A stretch of DNA of 64,000 bases from Myxococcus stipitatus DSM 14675 (GTDB taxonomy: Bacteria; Myxococcota; Myxococcia; Myxococcales; Myxococcaceae): NCBI RefSeq assembly GCF_000331735.1, contig NC_020126.1, positions 2,418,001 to 2,482,000 on the forward strand. The letters run 5' to 3'. The notes beneath the pieces are model-generated. The model was given only the letters and a program-made list of their open reading frames with translations, had not been told where the DNA came from and did no database searches. Below are positions 46,052 to 54,857 of this stretch, in pieces. Within the stretch, counting starts at the first letter, position 1. Each line of letters starts with the position of its first letter. The position numbers and the translations under genes are program-made.

Positions 46052-47815
46052 TTGACGTTGTTTCGGATGTGTCTGACTTCGCTGCTGGTCTTGTTGGTCG
46101 CATGCGGAGGTTCAGACCCGGCGGAGACGCCCGACGCTGGACAGACTCCGCGGGATGCGGGGAACGAGAGGCCAGACTCGGGCTCCGACAGGCCGGACTC
46201 GGGAGGAGAGACCCCGGATTCAGGCGGTGAGGTTCCTGACTCCGGCTCGGAGACGCCGGACTCGGGGGGCGGGGTTCCGGACTCCGGCTCGGAGACGCCG
46301 GATTCCGGCTCGGAGACGCCGGACTCGGGTGGCGAGGTTCCGGACTCCGGCTCGGAGACGCCGGACTCGGGTGGCGAGGTTCCGGACGCGGGCTCGGAGA
46401 CGCCGGACTCGGGTCCTGGGACGCCGGACTCGGGTCCTGGGACGCCGGACTCGGGCTCGGAGACGCCGGATGGCGGCGGGGCGCCGGTGAGCGTCATCGC
46501 GAACTGGGGCTTCGAGGAGTGGCCGGGTGCGCTTCCGACGCGGTGGTTCGGGAGCACGTCGAACATCGAGAGGGCGGACGTGCAGAAGGTGACGGCGCAG
46601 GCGTTCGAGGGTGTGAACGCGGTCCGGCTGGTCAACCCGTCGGGAACGCACAAGCGCTTCAGCACCGAGGCGATGACGATGCCCTCGGGCCGCTACACCT
46701 GCACCTACCAGGCGCGGGGCGAGGGCGAGGTCCGCAACGCGTTCTACGGCACGGACTACTCCTCCTATTCGTCCTACACCACCGTCAACCCCGACGCGTG
46801 GAAGGCGGTGACGTACTCGTTCAACGTCGCCAGCGACATCTACGACACGTTCGAGCTCATCTTCAGTGTTCGGAACACCCTGGGTGGGCATGTGGTCATC
46901 GACGACGTGCGCTGCACGCGCACTCCCGAGCCGTGTGACCAGGTCAGCTGTGAGTCGTGGGAGCGGTGCGTGAATGCCACCGCGACGTGTGAGCCGCTCT
47001 CCGGCCGCTGCAACAGCGCGACGGATTGCAGCGAGTGGCAGGTCTGTGACGCGGAGAACCGGTGCGTGGTCGCCGAGAGCCGCTGCACGCGTCACGCGGA
47101 CTGCGCGGGGACTCCGCAGACGCCGCTCTGCGACTTCTCCGAGCACCAGTGCATCGAGGGCAACCCGTGCGCGGGTGTCACGTGCAGCAACCCCGCGACG
47201 ACGTGCAACCCCACCAGCGGCGTGTGTGAGCTGGCTCCGGGGGCGTGCTTCACGACGCTGGACTGCCGTGGCGAACTGCCGGCGTGTGACCCGTCGACCC
47301 GTCGCTGTGTCGCCGCCAGCCACGCGTCGAACATCATCCCCAACGGTGGCTTCGAGATCTGGGACACGTTCTCGGTTCCGTACCAGGGGACCCACTACCT
47401 GCCGGTCTCCTGGTACGGCATGGACAATGGCATCGCGGACCCCGGGACGGAGATCAAGGCCTCGCGGCTGGTGCCCTACACGAGCGTGGTGCACGGCGGA
47501 GCGACGGCGCTCCAGTTCGTGGTGCCCATCCAGGTCGCCGAGCGCTTCTCCTCCGTGAAGTTCAACGTGGAGAGCGGCAACTACTCCTGCTCCTATCGGG
47601 TGAGGGGCCACGGCAACATCCGTCACCGCATCTACTCGAGCGCGGGCTGGAGCAAGCAGACGGACATCCTCGTGGTCGACAGCAACGAGTGGCAGCCGGT
47701 GTTCTTCCGGTTCACGGGCAACGTGCGCGACTGGCGGCTGTTCTTCTACCCGAGCCGCAGCGTGGCGGACCGCGACCACCTGCAGGTCGACGACGTGGTC
47801 TGCACGAAGGACTGA
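46052..47815 (+). CDS. Repeat-containing lipoprotein with two jelly-roll domains
   Basis: A 587-residue lipoprotein. A TTG start at 46052 has GGAGG 7 bases upstream; the signal (FRMCLTSLLVLLVACGG) ends in a lipobox. Residues 30-140 are a low-complexity spacer built from P-D-S-G-[GS]-E-[TV] units. Two similar beta-sandwich domains (SVIANWGFEEWPGALPTRWF..., SNIIPNGGFEIWDTF...LPVSWYG) are of carbohydrate-binding, galactose-binding-like type and each ends [IV]DD-V-[RV]-C. They flank a cysteine-rich region (CDQVSCESWERCVNATATCEPL and repeats). Probably a surface adhesin or sugar-binding protein on a long stalk. Confidence 0.78.
   Translation: MTLFRMCLTSLLVLLVACGGSDPAETPDAGQTPRDAGNERPDSGSDRPDSGGETPDSGGEVPDSGSETPDSGGGVPDSGSETPDSGSETPDSGGEVPDSGSETPDSGGEVPDAGSETPDSGPGTPDSGPGTPDSGSETPDGGGAPVSVIANWGFEEWPGALPTRWFGSTSNIERADVQKVTAQAFEGVNAVRLVNPSGTHKRFSTEAMTMPSGRYTCTYQARGEGEVRNAFYGTDYSSYSSYTTVNPDAWKAVTYSFNVASDIYDTFELIFSVRNTLGGHVVIDDVRCTRTPEPCDQVSCESWERCVNATATCEPLSGRCNSATDCSEWQVCDAENRCVVAESRCTRHADCAGTPQTPLCDFSEHQCIEGNPCAGVTCSNPATTCNPTSGVCELAPGACFTTLDCRGELPACDPSTRRCVAASHASNIIPNGGFEIWDTFSVPYQGTHYLPVSWYGMDNGIADPGTEIKASRLVPYTSVVHGGATALQFVVPIQVAERFSSVKFNVESGNYSCSYRVRGHGNIRHRIYSSAGWSKQTDILVVDSNEWQPVFFRFTGNVRDWRLFFYPSRSVADRDHLQVDDVVCTKD
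46140..46480 (+). repeat. In-frame tandem repeats encoding Pro-Asp-Ser-Gly units
   Basis: About a dozen imperfect copies, mostly 21 or 24 bases, of GGAGACGCCGGACTCGGGTC-like units inside the lipoprotein gene. They encode a stalk with alternating acidic and small residues. Such arrays expand and contract by slippage. Confidence 0.8.
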
Positions 47816-47825
47816 GCCCGCTTCG

Positions 47826-47861
47826 GAGCGCGCGTCGTGTCAGCAGGAGCGACGCGCGCTC
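47826..47861 (+). terminator. Hairpin terminator after the repeat lipoprotein gene
   Basis: Perfect 12-bp stem, GAGCGCGCGTCG (47826-47837) and its complement (47850-47861), loop of 12 bases, starting 11 bases after the stop. GC-rich, no T-tract. Confidence 0.65.
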
Positions 47862-47996
47862 GGGCGGGGCGCCGGGTAGGCGCATGTGTGGTCGGGCTGT
47901 CGGGTGGGCGACCGATGATTTTCGAGGTCCTGGGCCGTCAATGAGTGCAAAGGCTCCGATGGACGGGCCAGCACATTGAGCGAAAGAGGACCTGCC

Positions 47997-48413
47997 ATGG
48001 CAATCAAGAGCGCGACCCCCTACCTGGTGTTCGGCGGCAAGGCGGAGGAGGCCATTGCCTTCTACAGCGGTGCGCTGGGGGCGAAGGTGCAGACGCTTCA
48101 GCGCTTCGGGGACATGCAGCCCGACTGTCCCGCGGCGATCAAGAACTGGGTGGCGCACGCGGTGATTCAGTTCGACAGCGGCGCGACCCTCATGCTGAGC
48201 GACGGCTCCCCGGAGGACAAGCCGACGCCAGGCAGCTCCACGCACGTCGCGCTCGACATCGACAGCGCGGCGCAGGGGAAGGCGGCGTTCGACGCGCTCT
48301 CGAAGGGTGGAACCGTCAGCCAGCCCCTCATCGAGGCTCCTTGGGGCGCGCAATTCGGTGCGCTCCAGGACCGCTACGGCATCCGCTGGATGTTCAACGT
48401 GGCGAAGGGTTAG
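47997..48413 (+). CDS. VOC-superfamily (PhnB/glyoxalase-like) protein
   Basis: A 138-residue protein of the vicinal-oxygen-chelate fold, PhnB type: SATPYLVFGGKAEEAIAFYSGALGAKV, NWVAHAVIQFDSGATLMLSD, STHVALDIDSAAQGKAAFDALS, and the C-terminal DRYGIRWMFNV. It is related to bleomycin-resistance and 3-demethylubiquinone-like proteins; the metal ligands are not obvious. The ATG at 47997 follows AGAGGA 6 bases upstream, and the longer in-frame start at 47976 is rejected. It is convergent with the next gene (10 bases). Confidence 0.83.
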   Translation: MAIKSATPYLVFGGKAEEAIAFYSGALGAKVQTLQRFGDMQPDCPAAIKNWVAHAVIQFDSGATLMLSDGSPEDKPTPGSSTHVALDIDSAAQGKAAFDALSKGGTVSQPLIEAPWGAQFGALQDRYGIRWMFNVAKG

Positions 48414-48423
48414 AGGGCTTCGT

Positions 48424-49581
48424 TCATGCGGGCGGGGTGCGAAGAATCCCGTTCGCGATGACCTCCTGGGCGTCCTTCGGGAAGCCCAGCAGCAGCTCTC
48501 CGCCGCAATCCAAGCGGAGGGCTTCCTGGGCGAGCTGCGTGGTCATGAACAGCTCCTCGATAAGCCGCACCTCCGTGCGAGCCCATCGCCTGCCAGCCGA
48601 TGCCGTGAGGACGCGCTCCAGGGCGGAGTCGAAGTCCGCCTTGGGCAGCCACCGCAGCAGGTCCACCAGCCGGTCCGCGTCGAACGTAGGGAGAGACGTG
48701 CCCCTGCCCGTGATGGCGCGAAGGGCCTGAGGGCCTTGGCCCTTGGGGATGAATGACAACTGCTCGGAGGTCAGGACGCAGTGTCCCTGGGACGCTCCGT
48801 GCTTCGCGGAGAAGAGGGCCACGGACTCCAGCCGTGCGCCGGTGCGGAGGGCCTCTCGCAGAGGCGCCCATCTCACCAACTCCACGAGCGCGGACAGGTT
48901 CGCTGCGTCTGCCTGGCTTCGGGCGAACACGCCCCAGTCGGGGCTCGCACGAAGCTCGCGTGTGGTGGCGTTGAGTGGGAGTCCTTCGTCGGGCAGGGCC
49001 TCCAGTCGCACGCACCGAGGTCCCTTGAGCGCGGAGCGCCAGAGCAATCGCTCACTCGTGAGCCGCACCCTCCCGGCTCCCGGCATCCAGCTTCGCCAAC
49101 CCGCGCCGGGTCCGAGCAACGATGCGCGGCTCCATCCTGCCTGGGTCTCGAAGATGAGCACCTCGCGCAGGTCCGGCTCCCAGCTCGAGGCCTGTCGCGC
49201 CAACGCCTCGAGTCGGGTCAGCGCGGCTTCGAGGGAGGCTTCTCCCGCGAGGACACCCAGGGCCTCCAACCGCTTCTTCACGAGGGTGTGAAGCCGCGCT
49301 CGGCCCTCCTCGACCTTCCTCGCGGCTTGGAGCACGGGAGTGTTCGCGGGCCAGCGCTCCACCTCCGCGCGGCGATGGATGCGAGACAGGGCCTCGCGCA
49401 CGGCCTCCGCGTTGCTCACGAGGCTGGCAATCCGCGTCGGACTTCGCGCCAGCTCGCGCTGCCACCCACGACTCGCGAGCACCTGTTCGAGCTCGGCCTG
49501 GGCGTCCCGAGCCGCCACGACGAGGGCGGCACGTCCCTCGAGCTGACGCTCCACATCGGAGGGCTGGGGCTTCTCGGTCAT
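48424..49581 (-). CDS. Protein of unknown function with coiled-coil N-terminus
   Basis: A 385-residue cytosolic protein, not recognised. The N-terminal 130 residues are charged helices of coiled-coil character (VERQLEGRAALVVAARDAQAELEQVL..., ARKVEEGRARLHTLVKKRLEALG). The C-terminal half is beta-rich with two similar segments (GRVRLTSERLLWRSALKG and GHCVLTSEQLSFIPKGQG) that resemble GRAM/PH-like or bPH strands (L-T-x-x-x-L-x-F/W). An alternative GTG start at 49596 overlaps the stop of the amidohydrolase gene. Read in the same direction as that gene, they may be an operon. Confidence 0.6.
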   Translation of the reverse strand: MTEKPQPSDVERQLEGRAALVVAARDAQAELEQVLASRGWQRELARSPTRIASLVSNAEAVREALSRIHRRAEVERWPANTPVLQAARKVEEGRARLHTLVKKRLEALGVLAGEASLEAALTRLEALARQASSWEPDLREVLIFETQAGWSRASLLGPGAGWRSWMPGAGRVRLTSERLLWRSALKGPRCVRLEALPDEGLPLNATTRELRASPDWGVFARSQADAANLSALVELVRWAPLREALRTGARLESVALFSAKHGASQGHCVLTSEQLSFIPKGQGPQALRAITGRGTSLPTFDADRLVDLLRWLPKADFDSALERVLTASAGRRWARTEVRLIEELFMTTQLAQEALRLDCGGELLLGFPKDAQEVIANGILRTPPA

Positions 49582-49592
49582 GGAGCGGACGC

Positions 49593-50882
49593 TCACTCCG
49601 CCTGGAACACGATGTGCCCTTGGCGCAAGGTCAGCCGCACCCGCGACAGTGCTTCAATCTCCCGCGTGGGGTCTCCCTGGACGACGACGACATCTCCGTC
49701 CAGGCCGGGCGCGAGGCGTCCGAACCGCTCCGCCTGATGGAACTGCGCCGCGGGCTCCGTCGTCAGGCTGGCCAGGATGCGGTGGAAGTCCATCCCCGCC
49801 TCCTTCATCAACACATACTCACGAAGGGGACTGACATCGGGCTCGTAGCCCGCATCCGTCCCGAACAGGACGCGTCCGCCCAGCGCCACATGGCGCGCGA
49901 GCTGCTTCTGGGAGGCCGCCACCTGGCGCGCGATGACGTCCTCGGGCGCACCCGCGCGCTTGAACTCCGGCTCCCACAGCGACAGCGTGGGAATCAGCGC
50001 GACACGCTCCGCGATGATGCGCTGCTGAAGGGCCTCCGGGATTTCTTCGGCCGAGGAGACCGTGTGCGCGAGCACATCCACGCCTCCCTCGACCGCCGCG
50101 GTGACTCCCGACACATTGGTGGGATGGGCAAACACGGGCTTGCCCCGAGCATGTGCCTCCTGCGTGGCCACGCGGATGCTGTCGCCCGCCATCACCGGAA
50201 AGGGCCGCTGCCGGGTCACCGAGACGGTGAAGAGCTTGATGGCATCCTTCCCCTGCGCGTCCAGCGCCTGCTGGACCACGGCCCGCGTCACCTCGGGAGT
50301 GGTGGCCTCTGGCAACGTGCCCGGCGGCAGGTACACCGGAGCGCCATGGAGCGGCACCAGGCCACCCCCCGCGCCGAGGAGCCCGGGGCCTCGCACCTCT
50401 CCACTCTGGATGCGCCGCTGGATGGCCTCCAGGACGCCCGGCGCGGAGCCCAGGTCATACGCACGCACAAAGCCATACCGGAGGAGGAAGTCCTGGAGCT
50501 GGCGCTCGAGCTGCGCGGCCGGCATCGTCGCGGCTTGTTCCCAGACAGGCGCCGTGAAGTGGACATGGCTGCTCCAGAACCCGGGCAGCACCGTGTGCCC
50601 CGTGACATCCACGACCCGGGTCCCCTCCGGAAGGCTCACGCTGTCCCGAGGCCCCACCGCGCTGATCCTGCCGCCCGTGATGAGCACCACGCCATCGGCG
50701 ATGGACGCGGCGCCAGGGGCGGGATGAATCGTCCCTCCCACGAGCGCAATCGCCGGCTCACCTCGCGCGATGTCTGTCGTTGCCCCAGGAAGCGTCCGGC
50801 AGCCCACGCCGCTCGCGAAGAGCGCGGCCCATCCCAGTGCCAGGACACTCCACCCCACGAAGCCACTCCGCCGTGTCGTCAT
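49593..50882 (-). CDS. Secreted amidohydrolase (imidazolonepropionase-like) lipoprotein
   Basis: A 429-residue metal-dependent amidohydrolase exported as a lipoprotein (SVLALGWAALFASGVGC). The TIM-barrel metal motif SSHVHF is present, with FAHPTNVSG, VLAHTVSS and VLFGTDAGYEPD containing the later His/Asp ligands. The start and end beta domains fit (IALVGGTIHP, GHTVLPGFWSSHVHF, DVVVVQGDPTREIEALSRV). It probably hydrolyses a cyclic amide, dipeptide or ester outside the cytoplasm; the substrate is unknown. The ATG at 50882 sits before the signal peptide. Confidence 0.83.
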   Translation of the reverse strand: MTTRRSGFVGWSVLALGWAALFASGVGCRTLPGATTDIARGEPAIALVGGTIHPAPGAASIADGVVLITGGRISAVGPRDSVSLPEGTRVVDVTGHTVLPGFWSSHVHFTAPVWEQAATMPAAQLERQLQDFLLRYGFVRAYDLGSAPGVLEAIQRRIQSGEVRGPGLLGAGGGLVPLHGAPVYLPPGTLPEATTPEVTRAVVQQALDAQGKDAIKLFTVSVTRQRPFPVMAGDSIRVATQEAHARGKPVFAHPTNVSGVTAAVEGGVDVLAHTVSSAEEIPEALQQRIIAERVALIPTLSLWEPEFKRAGAPEDVIARQVAASQKQLARHVALGGRVLFGTDAGYEPDVSPLREYVLMKEAGMDFHRILASLTTEPAAQFHQAERFGRLAPGLDGDVVVVQGDPTREIEALSRVRLTLRQGHIVFQAE

Positions 50883-50966
50883 GGCGGCGCTCTTAACATC
50901 GGCCTGGGCCGCTGACCAACGGCCCGCCACCCCCTGCGACAATCGGCCCCAGGAGGCATCAAGGCC

Positions 50967-51869
50967 TCACGCCTGTGTGCGCCACCGCTCGACCATGAGG
51001 TCGATGAACCGCCGCACCTTCGCCGGGAGGAAGCGCTTGCTCGGGTAGAGCGCCGAGATGGGCACGGGGTCGGTGGCACACGTCGGCAACAGGGCCTCGA
51101 GCCGGCCACGGGCAAGGTCCTCGTCGACCAGGAAGCGCGGGAGATAGGCAATCCCCAGGCCCGCGACCGCGGCATTCCGAATCGCCTCGCCACTGTCGAG
51201 GCGGAGCCGGCTCCGTCCCTCCACGCTCACCCACGCACCGCCCTTCTCGCGCAGGCGCCAGCGCTGCCGCTGCGTCCGGCTACAGAAGTGCAAGCAGTCA
51301 TGCTCCGCGAGCGCCTCCAGCGAGGCGGGTGCTCCATGCGCTCGGAGATACGCGGGCGCGGCGCAGACGACCGCCTCGTCCTGTCCCACGAGCCGTGACA
51401 CCAGTCGGATGTCGGGGCTGGACACGTTGATGCGCACGGCCAGGTCGTAGCCCTCCTCGATGATGTCCACGACGCGGTCGGTGATGCTCACCTCCACCTG
51501 CACCTCGGGCCAGGCCCGCAGGTACTCCTCCAACAAGGGCAGCACCAGCAGTCGCCCGAAGGCATCGGGCACCGTGAGCCGCAAGACGCCCCGAGGTGTC
51601 CCCGGACGCTGACCGACGCTCGCCTCCGCGTCATCCAGCGCCGCGCGCACCTGCAGGCAGTGCTCATGGAAGACGCGACCATCATCGGTGAGGCTCACCT
51701 GTCGCGTGGTGCGATGGAGCAGGCGCACCCCGAGCCGCGCCTCCAGCCGCGCCAGGGCCTTCCCCGCCGCCGAGCGCGTCAATCCCAGGGCCCGGCCACC
51801 GCCCACGAAGCTCCCCGCCTCCACGACGGCCATGAACGCGAGCATCTCATCCCACGGGGCGCGCTTCAT
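50967..51869 (-). CDS. LysR-family transcriptional regulator
   Basis: A 300-residue LysR regulator: DEMLAFMAVVEAGSFVGGGRALGLTRSAAGKALARLEARLGVRLLHRTTRQVSLTDDG HTH, and effector-domain motifs EAIRNAAVAGLGIAYLPRFLVDEDLARGRLEALLP. It is divergent from the RidA-family gene (103 bases) and likely regulates it. The ATG at 51869 gives the usual start before the HTH. Confidence 0.87.
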   Translation of the reverse strand: MKRAPWDEMLAFMAVVEAGSFVGGGRALGLTRSAAGKALARLEARLGVRLLHRTTRQVSLTDDGRVFHEHCLQVRAALDDAEASVGQRPGTPRGVLRLTVPDAFGRLLVLPLLEEYLRAWPEVQVEVSITDRVVDIIEEGYDLAVRINVSSPDIRLVSRLVGQDEAVVCAAPAYLRAHGAPASLEALAEHDCLHFCSRTQRQRWRLREKGGAWVSVEGRSRLRLDSGEAIRNAAVAGLGIAYLPRFLVDEDLARGRLEALLPTCATDPVPISALYPSKRFLPAKVRRFIDLMVERWRTQA

Positions 51870-51972
51870 GGAGGGCCTTTCATTGTCGCGCCCGCGTCGG
51901 CGCAGTGGGGACTCCCGGTCGTCAATGGTCTCGCTATACGAGCCACCCGACACTTTCAACCGGAGCACTCAC

Positions 51973-52377
51973 ATGCCTGTCGTCCTGCTCAACCCCGAAG
52001 GACTCCCGAAGACCGAGGTCTACCGCCAGGTGGCCATCGCCACCGGCACCCGGCAGGTACACATCGCGGGGCAGGTCTCCTGCGACGCCCAGGGGCAGCT
52101 CGTCGCGGAGGGCGACCTGGCCGGACAGGTGGCGCAGGCGTGCCGCAATGTCTCCACCGCCCTGGCCGCCGCGGGGGCCTCGTTCAAGGACGTCGTGCGG
52201 CTCACGTTCTACGTCGTCGACTGGAAGCCCGAGCAGATGCCGGACTTCCTCGCGGGCATCGAGCGGGTCTCCCAGGAAGTGCACCGCGCGCCCGCGCCGG
52301 CCACGCTCATTGGCGTCTCCACGCTCTTCGCGCCGGGCTACCTCGTGGAGATTGAAGCCACCGCGGTCGTGGACTGA
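51973..52377 (+). CDS. RidA/YjgF-family deaminase
   Basis: A 134-residue RidA-fold protein: RQVHIAGQVSCDAQGQLVAEGDLAGQVAQACRNVSTALAAAGASFKDVVRLTFYVVDW and the C-terminal VEIEATAVVD. It has TLIGVSTLFAPGYLVEIEA in place of the typical ALARPEVLVEIEA. Canonical RidA has an active-site Arg in this last loop; here it is a Leu/Phe/Ala stretch, so it probably belongs to a non-RidA Rid subgroup (Rid4-7-like) with another substrate. Divergent from the LysR gene. Confidence 0.85.
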   Translation: MPVVLLNPEGLPKTEVYRQVAIATGTRQVHIAGQVSCDAQGQLVAEGDLAGQVAQACRNVSTALAAAGASFKDVVRLTFYVVDWKPEQMPDFLAGIERVSQEVHRAPAPATLIGVSTLFAPGYLVEIEATAVVD

Positions 52378-52394
52378 GCCACGTCGCTGGAACC

Positions 52395-52620
52395 GGTTGC
52401 GAAATCGAGCGAGCGGGGATGGGAGCGGCGGAAGCCGACGAGGCAAGACATGCCAGGGCGGACGCCCACCGCTTCGGAGGGGCCGCGGGGGGCTCGGTGT
52501 TCCTGACGGGGCGCTTCGTGCCTTGGTATGGGAACAGGTCCTGGGGGGCGACGGGGTGCGCTTCGATGACTCGAGCGCGGTGCGGGAGGCCTGGGACAGG
52601 AACCTGGGCCCGCTGTAGAC
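52395..52620 (+). pseudogene. Possible decayed gene remnant
   Basis: Between the RidA gene and the next lipoprotein, two plus-strand frames contain protein-like pieces that could have been one gene: GGSVFLTGRFVPWYGN and, one frame over, ALVWEQVLGGDGVRFDDSS followed by AVREAWDRNLGPL and a stop. No start or ribosome site stands out. The hairpin that ends the minus-strand lipoprotein gene overlaps its end. Low confidence. Confidence 0.3.
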
Positions 52621-52630
52621 GAGCCCAGGT
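52602..52630 (-). terminator. Hairpin after the CFLT-repeat lipoprotein gene
   Basis: Eight-bp stem ACCTGGGC/GCCCAGGT (52602-52609, 52623-52630), 17 bases after the minus-strand stop at 52647. Loop of 13 bases; no T-tract. Confidence 0.5.
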
Positions 52631-52646
52631 CTCGAGGTGAGAGGGA

Positions 52647-53456
52647 TTACTTGACGCACACGGCCCGGCCGCGCTTGACGGGAGAGAGGTCCATTTCCCA
52701 GGTGCGGGTGCCGGCGTTGTAGCTGACGCTCACGCCGTCGTCATAGCTGTCCTGATTGAAGCGGCCGCCGAACTCGGTGAGGAAGCAGGCGACGCCACCC
52801 GGGTTGTAGGCGAGGTCGTGGTGGATGGCGTCAGCGCCGGAGATCAACAGCCAATTGCCGTGGACTTCAGGGAAGTCGACGCACAGGGCGCGGGCGCCGC
52901 CGTCATCGGCGAGGTCACCGCCGAGGTACCAGTTGATGTTGTCATTCCAGACGCGGACGGAGTCGGCGGTGGAGTCGAAGGCGCCGGAGGCTTCAATCCG
53001 GGTGAGGAAGCAGCGGCGGTTGGGCGTCACGGCGCCGAGGAGCTTGGCGGCCTCGCCCTTGGACCACACGACCTCGGGGGTGCGGTTGGCGGCGGTGTTG
53101 ACGCACTGGACGTTCGTGGAGAGGGCTCTGTCCACGTATTGGTTGATGGAGACGACCCACTGGTCCCCGAGGAGGTGGGCGCCGGCGAAGGCCCGACTGA
53201 TGTCGTCAGGGGTGGCCGGCTGGAGGCTGCCGCCGAGGCCTGTGAGGAAGCAGGTGCGGTTGGTGGAGGTGCCGATGGACGTGTAGGTGAATTCGGCCTG
53301 GTTTGTTCGCCACGTATAGGTGCCGGAGAGGCTGACCTGTTGCTCGGCCTGGCCGATGGCCTCATCGGCGACGGCGGGAACGTCGGCGGCGAGGGGCTCG
53401 CCGCCGCAAGCGGCGGTGAAGGTGACGAGAGGGAGGGCGAGGAGGAGGTTGCGCAC
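52647..53456 (-). CDS. Secreted lipoprotein with three CFLT repeats
   Basis: A 269-residue protein with a lipoprotein signal (LLLALPLVTFTAACGG) from a probable GTG start at 53456; the N-terminus is uncertain. Three similar beta units each start with CFLT (CFLTGLGGSL, CFLTRIEASG, CFLTEFGGRF) and end with VCV- or LCV-like strands and paired cysteines (VQCVN, ALCVD, AVCVK). This looks like a disulphide-linked beta-trefoil or lectin-like repeat. Probably an envelope or secreted binding protein; function not known. Confidence 0.68.
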   Translation of the reverse strand: MRNLLLALPLVTFTAACGGEPLAADVPAVADEAIGQAEQQVSLSGTYTWRTNQAEFTYTSIGTSTNRTCFLTGLGGSLQPATPDDISRAFAGAHLLGDQWVVSINQYVDRALSTNVQCVNTAANRTPEVVWSKGEAAKLLGAVTPNRRCFLTRIEASGAFDSTADSVRVWNDNINWYLGGDLADDGGARALCVDFPEVHGNWLLISGADAIHHDLAYNPGGVACFLTEFGGRFNQDSYDDGVSVSYNAGTRTWEMDLSPVKRGRAVCVK

Positions 53457-53796
53457 GGAGAGACCCGTTCCATTCAATGACAGCCACGCGCGAGCGGAAG
53501 GCCGCACCCCGAGCGTGGCCGAGGGGGCTCCGGACCGGAACACCGCGTCATGCGGGTCCGAATCACGGAGTGAGCCCGGGGAGAGCAACCCGAGTGCCAG
53601 GGCATGCTCCGGGACGGGACGCGTGAGGAATGGCACTGCTTGCCGCGAGGACGGGGCAAACATTGCCAGTCGCGGCAGTGATTGCACGGAGGACCTCCGT
53701 GGTTCGAGGGAGGACCTCGAGGACCCGGCAGCGTGGTGCTCGACGCCTGTGGGCGTCACTGTGCGCGGGTGTTCGAAGGGACCGCCCGATGGATTC

Positions 53797-54714
53797 TCAG
53801 TTGACGTCCTCGCGCGCGAGGAGCTGGATTCCTCCGCACAGCGGGCAGAACGCGCTGAAGGTCTTCACGTCCGAGTCCGGGGGCATCTCGGGGAAGCGCA
53901 GCCGCGCCATGGTGCTGGGCGCATCGAAGGCCTCGCTCCAGCCGCACTTGTCGCACGGCGCGATGAGCCAGTTCGCCCGCTCCTGGAGATACTTCTCCGT
54001 CACCTGGAGCGGGTGGGCCAGGCCCGTCCCCGTGATGAAGCGGAGCTCATCATCCTGGCGGATGCCTCGGAGCTGGTGAGGCGCGTTGAGCAGCCGGGCG
54101 ACGTAGACCCAGGTGTCGCCGAGCGAGTCCACCTGCGACGGCGTCGCCTGTTCGAGATTCAGGAGCGCCCGCCGCGCCGGGCCCTGCTCCGCGCGCAGGA
54201 CGCGAACCCAACACATCTCGGGCGCGCGCTGCGTCCGCCGAGGCTCACCGTCATGCACCATCACCTGCAAGTCGTTCGGGTGCCGCTCATGAAAGAGCCC
54301 CTGGAGAGACGGGTCCTTGCGCCAAGGAGACTCCGGGTCCGGCTGGGGCCCGTAGTGCACCAACCATGACGGCGTGGCGGGCAGGCCCCGCGCGGAGACC
54401 TCCTCGGACGTGAGGACCTGAAAGGGAAAGCCTCCGGGGAGCCGCACGGTGAATGAGGGCTGCTCGATGAGCTCCTCCGAGCTCTCGGGGCCTCCCTTGG
54501 CGGACAGCCCCGCGTCCGGGTCGACGTACGTGAAGCCGAGAAACCGCTCCTGGAATTGCCATGGCAAATCCATCCACACCCAGCATCCCCAGGGGATGGC
54601 GCCCGGTGCCTTGTCTGGTGGAGAAGCGGCCTTCATCCGCACGGCGTTCGAGAGCTCCGACGGGCGCGGCATGGTCGAGGTGCCACGGAATCTCCTTCGG
54701 AACCAGTCGAACAT
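53797..54714 (-). CDS. Protein of unknown function with C-terminal zinc-finger-like CxxC pairs
   Basis: A 305-residue cytosolic protein, not recognised. It begins MFDWFRRRFRGTS. Near the C-terminus CDKCGWSEAF and CPLCGGIQLL form a likely zinc-binding pair. The middle contains IPWGCWVWMDLPWQFQERFLGFTYVDPD and QPSFTVRLPGGFPFQVL, typical of myxobacterial DUF-type proteins but with no assigned function. The upstream extension to 54753 is possible but lacks a ribosome site. Confidence 0.6.
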   Translation of the reverse strand: MFDWFRRRFRGTSTMPRPSELSNAVRMKAASPPDKAPGAIPWGCWVWMDLPWQFQERFLGFTYVDPDAGLSAKGGPESSEELIEQPSFTVRLPGGFPFQVLTSEEVSARGLPATPSWLVHYGPQPDPESPWRKDPSLQGLFHERHPNDLQVMVHDGEPRRTQRAPEMCWVRVLRAEQGPARRALLNLEQATPSQVDSLGDTWVYVARLLNAPHQLRGIRQDDELRFITGTGLAHPLQVTEKYLQERANWLIAPCDKCGWSEAFDAPSTMARLRFPEMPPDSDVKTFSAFCPLCGGIQLLAREDVN

Positions 54715-54857
54715 CCTCTCAGTCTGCCATGGATTCCGCGAAACTCCTCTCAAGGCATGCGCTCGCCCCGTGGCCCTGGCTCCACGGGAGGGGGCGGCCC
54801 ACCCGCCGAGACCTGGGTGAACGGAATCTTTTGCGTCACATTTCGTTCAGTTGCGCG

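Noticed and set aside
46140..46480. Possible CRISPR array
   Set aside because: The repeats are in frame with a lipoprotein gene, have no unique spacers and encode a simple stalk.
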